A program made the position numbers and the translations under genes. A DNA stretch of 64,000 bases from Bradyrhizobium manausense (GTDB lineage Bacteria; Pseudomonadota; Alphaproteobacteria; Rhizobiales; Xanthobacteraceae): positions 2,418,001-2,482,000 of the forward strand of contig NZ_JAFCJI010000001.1 in the NCBI RefSeq assembly GCF_018131105.1, given 5' to 3'. A model generated the notes under the pieces. It worked only from the letters and a program-made list of their open reading frames with translations, did no database searches and was not told the origin of the DNA. Positions 60,771-64,000 of the stretch are shown one piece after another; the stretch's first letter is position 1; each line of letters starts with the position of its first letter.

Positions 60771-61862
60771 TCAGCTCTTGTTGCGCATCTTGCTGAGCAG
60801 ATAGTTGTCGTAATAATTCTCGGCGATCTGCGTGTAGAACAGCAGCTCCTTCATATACGCGTCGTGGCTGTCCTTGGTGCGCTTGAACAGATCGCTCTTG
60901 GCGGCGAGCTCGTTCAGATGCTCCTGGGTCGCGTTGTAGCAGGCTTCCATCACCGGCTGCGGGAATGCCTTCAGCTCAGCGCCGTTGGCGATCAGTCGTT
61001 TCAGCGCCGCCGGATTCACGCTGTCGTATTTCTCGAGCATCCAGGCGCCGGCCGCCGAGGCCGCCTGGTTGACGATCGCCTGGTACTGCTTCGGCAGGCT
61101 CGCCCATTTCTCGTCATTGACGATCATGTGCAGCATGGCGCCGCCTTCCCACCAGCCCGGGAAGTAATAGTACTTCGCGACCTTCTGGAAGCCGAGCTTC
61201 TCGTCGTCATAGGGACCGACGAATTCAGCGGCATCGATCGAGCCCTTCTCCAGCGCCGCGTAGACGTCGCCGCCCGCGAGCTGCTGCGGCACGATGCCGA
61301 GCCGCGCCAGCACATGGCCGCCCATGCCGGCGATGCGGAATTTGAGGCCCTTGAGGTCGTCGACCGTCTTGATCTCCTTGCGAAACCAGCCGCCCATCTG
61401 GGTGCCGGAATTGCCGCAGAGAATGGCGTGCGCCTTGAACGGCTTGAGCGCCTCGTTGGTGAGGTCGGCGCCGCCGCCGAACGCCCACCAGGATTCCTGA
61501 TGCCGATGGTTCATGCCGAACGGCACGCCGGTGGAATAGGCCAGCGCCGGCTCCTTGCCGATGTAGAAATAGAGCGGCGTCTGCGCCATTTCGACCGAGG
61601 CGACGCTGACGGCATCGAGCGCCTGCAGGCCGGGGACGAGCTCGCCGGCGGCGAAGGTCTGGATCTGGAATTTGTTGTCGGTGGCGTCAGCGACGTATTT
61701 CGCAAAGGTCTGCGCCGTGCCGTAGATGGTTTCCAGCGATTTCGGGAAGCTCGAGGTCAGGCGCCATTTGATCTCGGGCGCGCTCTGCGCGATCGCAGGT
61801 GCCGCAACCAGCGTCGTCGCGCTGGCGACTGCGCCGCCTTTGAGGAATGTACGGCGTTTCAT
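60771..61862 (-). CDS. TRAP transporter substrate-binding protein (DctP family), orphan
   Basis: A 363-residue periplasmic binding protein. Tat signal MKRRTFLKGGAVASATTLVA; mature domain with IKWRLTSSFPKSLETIYG, GELVPGLQALDAV, LKGLKFRIAGMGGHV (Arg that binds the carboxylate ligand) and VGPYDDEKLGFQKVAKYYYF. The FVGPYDDEKLG and GWWEGG motifs resemble the alpha-keto acid binding TakP group. No dctQ or dctM is near, so its membrane subunits must be elsewhere. GGGAGAG precedes the ATG at 61862. Confidence 0.9.
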   Translation of the reverse strand: MKRRTFLKGGAVASATTLVAAPAIAQSAPEIKWRLTSSFPKSLETIYGTAQTFAKYVADATDNKFQIQTFAAGELVPGLQALDAVSVASVEMAQTPLYFYIGKEPALAYSTGVPFGMNHRHQESWWAFGGGADLTNEALKPFKAHAILCGNSGTQMGGWFRKEIKTVDDLKGLKFRIAGMGGHVLARLGIVPQQLAGGDVYAALEKGSIDAAEFVGPYDDEKLGFQKVAKYYYFPGWWEGGAMLHMIVNDEKWASLPKQYQAIVNQAASAAGAWMLEKYDSVNPAALKRLIANGAELKAFPQPVMEACYNATQEHLNELAAKSDLFKRTKDSHDAYMKELLFYTQIAENYYDNYLLSKMRNKS

Positions 61863-62008
61863 AATGAGCTCTCTCCCTTGAAATCGGGCTTGAAATGGAT
61901 GGCGTAAGCCACGGTCTTCGCGGACCATTTGCCCGTTCCAGCCATGCAGTTCAAGCCATGATGAGGGAGGAGCGCCCTGCCAAATCGCCGGTGCGACGCA
62001 GCCCTATC

Positions 62009-62089
62009 CGTCATGGCGAGCGCAGCGAAGCAATCCAGACCGCCTCCGCGGAAAGACTCTGGATTGCTTCGCTGCGCTCGCCATGACGG
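62009..62089. repeat. Palindromic repeat, GCGAGCGCAGCGAAGC family (copy 2)
   Basis: Left arm CGTCATGGCGAGCGCAGCGA with right arm TCGCTGCGCTCGCCATGACG are exact inverse copies. Same family as 54228-54307. It lies between the TRAP protein and the SMI1/KNR4 gene, about 20 bases past the latter's stop. Confidence 0.88.
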
Positions 62090-62109
62090 AGTATGAGCGC
62101 TGGATCGGC

Positions 62110-62607
62110 TTACGCAGCCTCCTCGTACAGGCCCGCGATAAAGTCGCCGAACGTCGGCGTGAGCGCCAGGACATAGCCCCATTTGTCAGACATCGCTTCT
62201 GCAAGCGTCCACGGCCTGTCGTATTCAGCGACCTCGTGATCGATGAACCAGATCTGGCCGAAATGCGCCTTGTCGATCGTCATGCAGATCGGATTGCCGC
62301 CGTGATCGCTCATGATCCATAGCAGTTCGTCGACGGTAGGCCATTGCGGAGTCTCACGCGTCCGCACCAGCGAGCATTCGTCGCTTCGCAGTCCGAGCAC
62401 CTCCTGGACCGCACCGGCCCAATGCCCTTGCGGCCAGTTGAACTCGGCCGAACCCTGGAAATAGCCGCCGGCGCTGGCCAGCACGAATTGACGATAGTCA
62501 TCCGGCAAGCGGCACCCGTGCGTTTTCTCGAACGACGCGAGCGCAGCTTCGGTCGGCGGCTCACCGGCGGCGCTATCGACTCCGGCGATGAATTTGGCGA
62601 TGTGCAT
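62110..62607 (-). CDS. SMI1/KNR4 family protein
   Basis: A 165-residue protein of the SMI1/KNR4 (SUKH) fold: ALASFEKTHGCRLPDDYRQF, VLASAGGYFQG, WIMSDHGGNPICMTI, FIDHEVAEYDRPW and DFIAGLYEEA. Many bacterial members are immunity proteins of contact-dependent or polymorphic toxins. No toxin is adjacent, so the role is unresolved. ATG at 62607. Confidence 0.82.
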   Translation of the reverse strand: MHIAKFIAGVDSAAGEPPTEAALASFEKTHGCRLPDDYRQFVLASAGGYFQGSAEFNWPQGHWAGAVQEVLGLRSDECSLVRTRETPQWPTVDELLWIMSDHGGNPICMTIDKAHFGQIWFIDHEVAEYDRPWTLAEAMSDKWGYVLALTPTFGDFIAGLYEEAA

Positions 62608-62688
62608 GCATTCTCTCCACGGCGCGTCCAGGCGCCATGGCTTCGTCGCGGCCGCAGGGAAGCCGGTTCGAGGAGGAGAGAACTTTGC

Positions 62689-62946
62689 CTAGAGCAGCTT
62701 CGCGCTCACGAACAGCGCGCGCACCGCGTTGGTCGCCTGGACCGCGAGCATGGCGTTGTCGGCCGCGCCTTCAAGTGCATGGACGGCGTCGTCATGCAGC
62801 GAGCGGAATTCCATCCACTCGACCGATTTGAAATTGGTGAGGAATTGATAGGCCTGGCCGACAGTCGCGATCGCCAGCGTGTCACCGTTCAGCTTGATCT
62901 TGAACGTCGTGCGCAGCGGGGTCTCGGAGCTTGCTGGATCACTCAT
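62689..62946 (-). CDS. DUF982-like small protein
   Basis: An 85-residue cytoplasmic protein: TFKIKLNGDTLAIATVGQAY, FLTNFKSVEWMEFRSLHDDA, then VHALEGAADNAMLAVQATNA and a helix to the end. The layout resembles DUF982, a small rhizobial family of unknown function, though the match is by eye. ATG at 62946. Confidence 0.55.
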   Translation of the reverse strand: MSDPASSETPLRTTFKIKLNGDTLAIATVGQAYQFLTNFKSVEWMEFRSLHDDAVHALEGAADNAMLAVQATNAVRALFVSAKLL

Positions 62947-63023
62947 GGGCTGCTTCTGAACGACAACGGCTTAACGAAGGGAAAACGGCAGCCCCGCCGC
63001 AGGCAAACGTCAGACATCGACGA

Positions 63024-64000
63024 TCAGGAATCGGTGCTGCCGCGCTGCGAGGCGGTCGTCGCACCGCTCAGGCTTGGCACCACGACCAGGCGGTTGAACT
63101 CGCCATTGTCGTAGGCCTTCATGAAGCGATCATAGTCCTTGATCGAAACGCAACCGTTGGAATCGCCGCGCGGTCCGAGCATGTAGGTGTGGGTGAGCAG
63201 GCCGACGCGGCCGAGCGCGCTCGTGCCGTCCGTCGGAGTCAAACGCAGCGCCCGCACGCCGTGGAACAGCTTTTCGCGCGGCTTCAAATCGTAGGTCGCA
63301 GGCGGGGTCGCGCCGACCATGCGCTGGTCGACATGGTCAGGGTCGTCCATCAGCGCGCCCATTCCGGAATGGGCCTCGAGCGCGACGCCGCTCGGCAGGT
63401 AAAGCGCCTTGGCCTTGATGTCATAGACCGCCGTGCGCGAATCGTAACCGAGCGCGGCGAGATCCGGCGCCTTGCCGAACAGGCCGCTGTCAGGTGTCAG
63501 CGAAGCCAGCCTGATCTTGTCGGTGAATTTCTCGAAGAAATTGCGATTGTCGACGCGGGGATTGCTCTCGGCAAAGGCCTGGCTGGAGGCGATCTGGGCG
63601 CTGAGATCCGCCTGCACGGGCCGCGAGCGCGGCATCGGGACAGCGTCGGCGCGCTGCGAGGATTTCGCAGTCTCGTCGGTCGGGGCCTGATCGTTTTCGG
63701 TCAGGGTCGAACGCCAGTCGTCGCCTTGGAGCTTTTGGGCGAGCATCGCCTTGGCATCGCGCAGCTTGAGCTGGACCGCATTCAGGGCGGAGCGCTCCAT
63801 CGTCCGCAGGCCAAGCTCTCGCGCTGGCGGATTGCCCGACAGCGAAGCGAAGCGATCGTCGAACGAGGGAGAGTTGGCCGGCGGAAGTGCGGCGGTGACC
63901 AGCGGCGTCGAGTCGCCGATATCAGCGACCCACGCAGCGGCGCCAAGCGCCAGCGCGATGGCGGCCATAGACAGCAGTATCGTCTCGGCTCGCCCAATAC
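63024..64000 (-). CDS. DUF2778 (Tlde1-like) cell-wall enzyme, 5' end outside window
   Basis: The frame is open to the right edge, so the gene starts beyond 64000. An ATG at 63968 lies inside the membrane helix (LLSMAAIALALGAAAW), so it is probably not the start. A roughly 150-residue linker is followed by the DUF2778 domain (about 175-310 of the visible part): AVYDIKAKALYLPSGVALEA, THTYMLGPRGDSNGCVSIKD, with the His and Cys of L,D-transpeptidase chemistry. The fold cuts or exchanges tetrapeptides in peptidoglycan. Common in Rhizobiales as a housekeeping periplasmic protein. Confidence 0.83.
   Translation of the reverse strand, partial: IGRAETILLSMAAIALALGAAAWVADIGDSTPLVTAALPPANSPSFDDRFASLSGNPPARELGLRTMERSALNAVQLKLRDAKAMLAQKLQGDDWRSTLTENDQAPTDETAKSSQRADAVPMPRSRPVQADLSAQIASSQAFAESNPRVDNRNFFEKFTDKIRLASLTPDSGLFGKAPDLAALGYDSRTAVYDIKAKALYLPSGVALEAHSGMGALMDDPDHVDQRMVGATPPATYDLKPREKLFHGVRALRLTPTDGTSALGRVGLLTHTYMLGPRGDSNGCVSIKDYDRFMKAYDNGEFNRLVVVPSLSGATTASQRGSTDS

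Noticed and set aside
1..64000. tRNA or rRNA genes and attachment sites
   Set aside because: No T-loop GTTCRANNC pattern with matching acceptor stems and no rRNA-like sequence was found on either strand by reading.

Overview
This 64-kb window is high-GC, gene-dense bacterial DNA. I infer an alphaproteobacterium of the Hyphomicrobiales, most likely Bradyrhizobium or a close relative. The signs are a Complex I NDUFA12-type subunit, a DUF2155 protein next to aat, BA14K, DUF6894, GCG-type and DUF2778 proteins, a B12-dependent ribonucleotide reductase, many CHASE3 and hybrid histidine kinases, and several families of short palindromic intergenic repeats. I see no tRNA, rRNA, CRISPR array, insertion sequence, integrase or replication origin. 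The genus is an inference from content, not from a database match.

Layout. 1-5.5 kb: the end of accC, a three-gene signalling operon behind a possible EcfG (general stress) promoter, aat, and a DUF2155 secreted protein. 5.7-12.5 kb: accessory genes (membrane transporter, Tat-exported metallo-hydrolase, methyltransferase, a divergent ampR-class A beta-lactamase pair, and a divergent GlxA regulator/isonitrile-hydratase-like pair). 13-18 kb: NDUFA12, a BA14K protein, a response regulator with hybrid kinase, and an EamA exporter. 18.2-22.8 kb: a long leader and nrdJ. 22.8-25.7 kb: a low-GC islet with a reverse transcriptase of the defence/abortive-infection type, an intergenic stretch with a possible structured RNA, and an unknown protein. 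25.8-34 kb: small exported, VOC, PhzF, EamA, NTF2-like and Ada-AraC genes and an orphan Flp pilin. 34-40 kb: an M15-type peptidase, pdxY, paiB, a TetR/O-methyltransferase pair and an SMR pump with its TetR. 40-52 kb: cell-envelope and small exported genes, an FAD monooxygenase controlled by a divergent MarR, an L,D-transpeptidase, an SDR and a hybrid kinase. 52-54 kb: minCDE. 54-60.6 kb: a TetR-controlled ABC uptake and catabolic cluster. 60.7-64 kb: an orphan TRAP binding protein, an SMI1/KNR4 protein, a DUF982 protein and a DUF2778 protein cut by the right edge.

How the genes work together. The clearest unit is 54.3-60.6 kb. A substrate-binding protein points one way. A TetR gene, an ABC permease, an NAD-dependent epimerase-like protein, a GNAT protein, a DapA-family aldolase and the ABC ATPase point the other way. 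A 15-bp motif, TCAACNNNNTGGTTG, lies just before tetR and again just before the permease, so one regulator probably controls uptake and breakdown of a single unknown substrate. Other small regulons are visible as palindromes between divergent genes: tetR/O-methyltransferase, marR/monooxygenase and glxA/DJ-1.

The best candidate for something new is the 22.8-25.7 kb islet: a reverse transcriptase with intact catalytic aspartates but Asn instead of the aromatic residue in motif C, a base-paired element downstream, and an unrecognised partner gene of similar atypical composition. Four matches to the EcfG promoter pattern, two of them ahead of sensor kinases, are a second theme.
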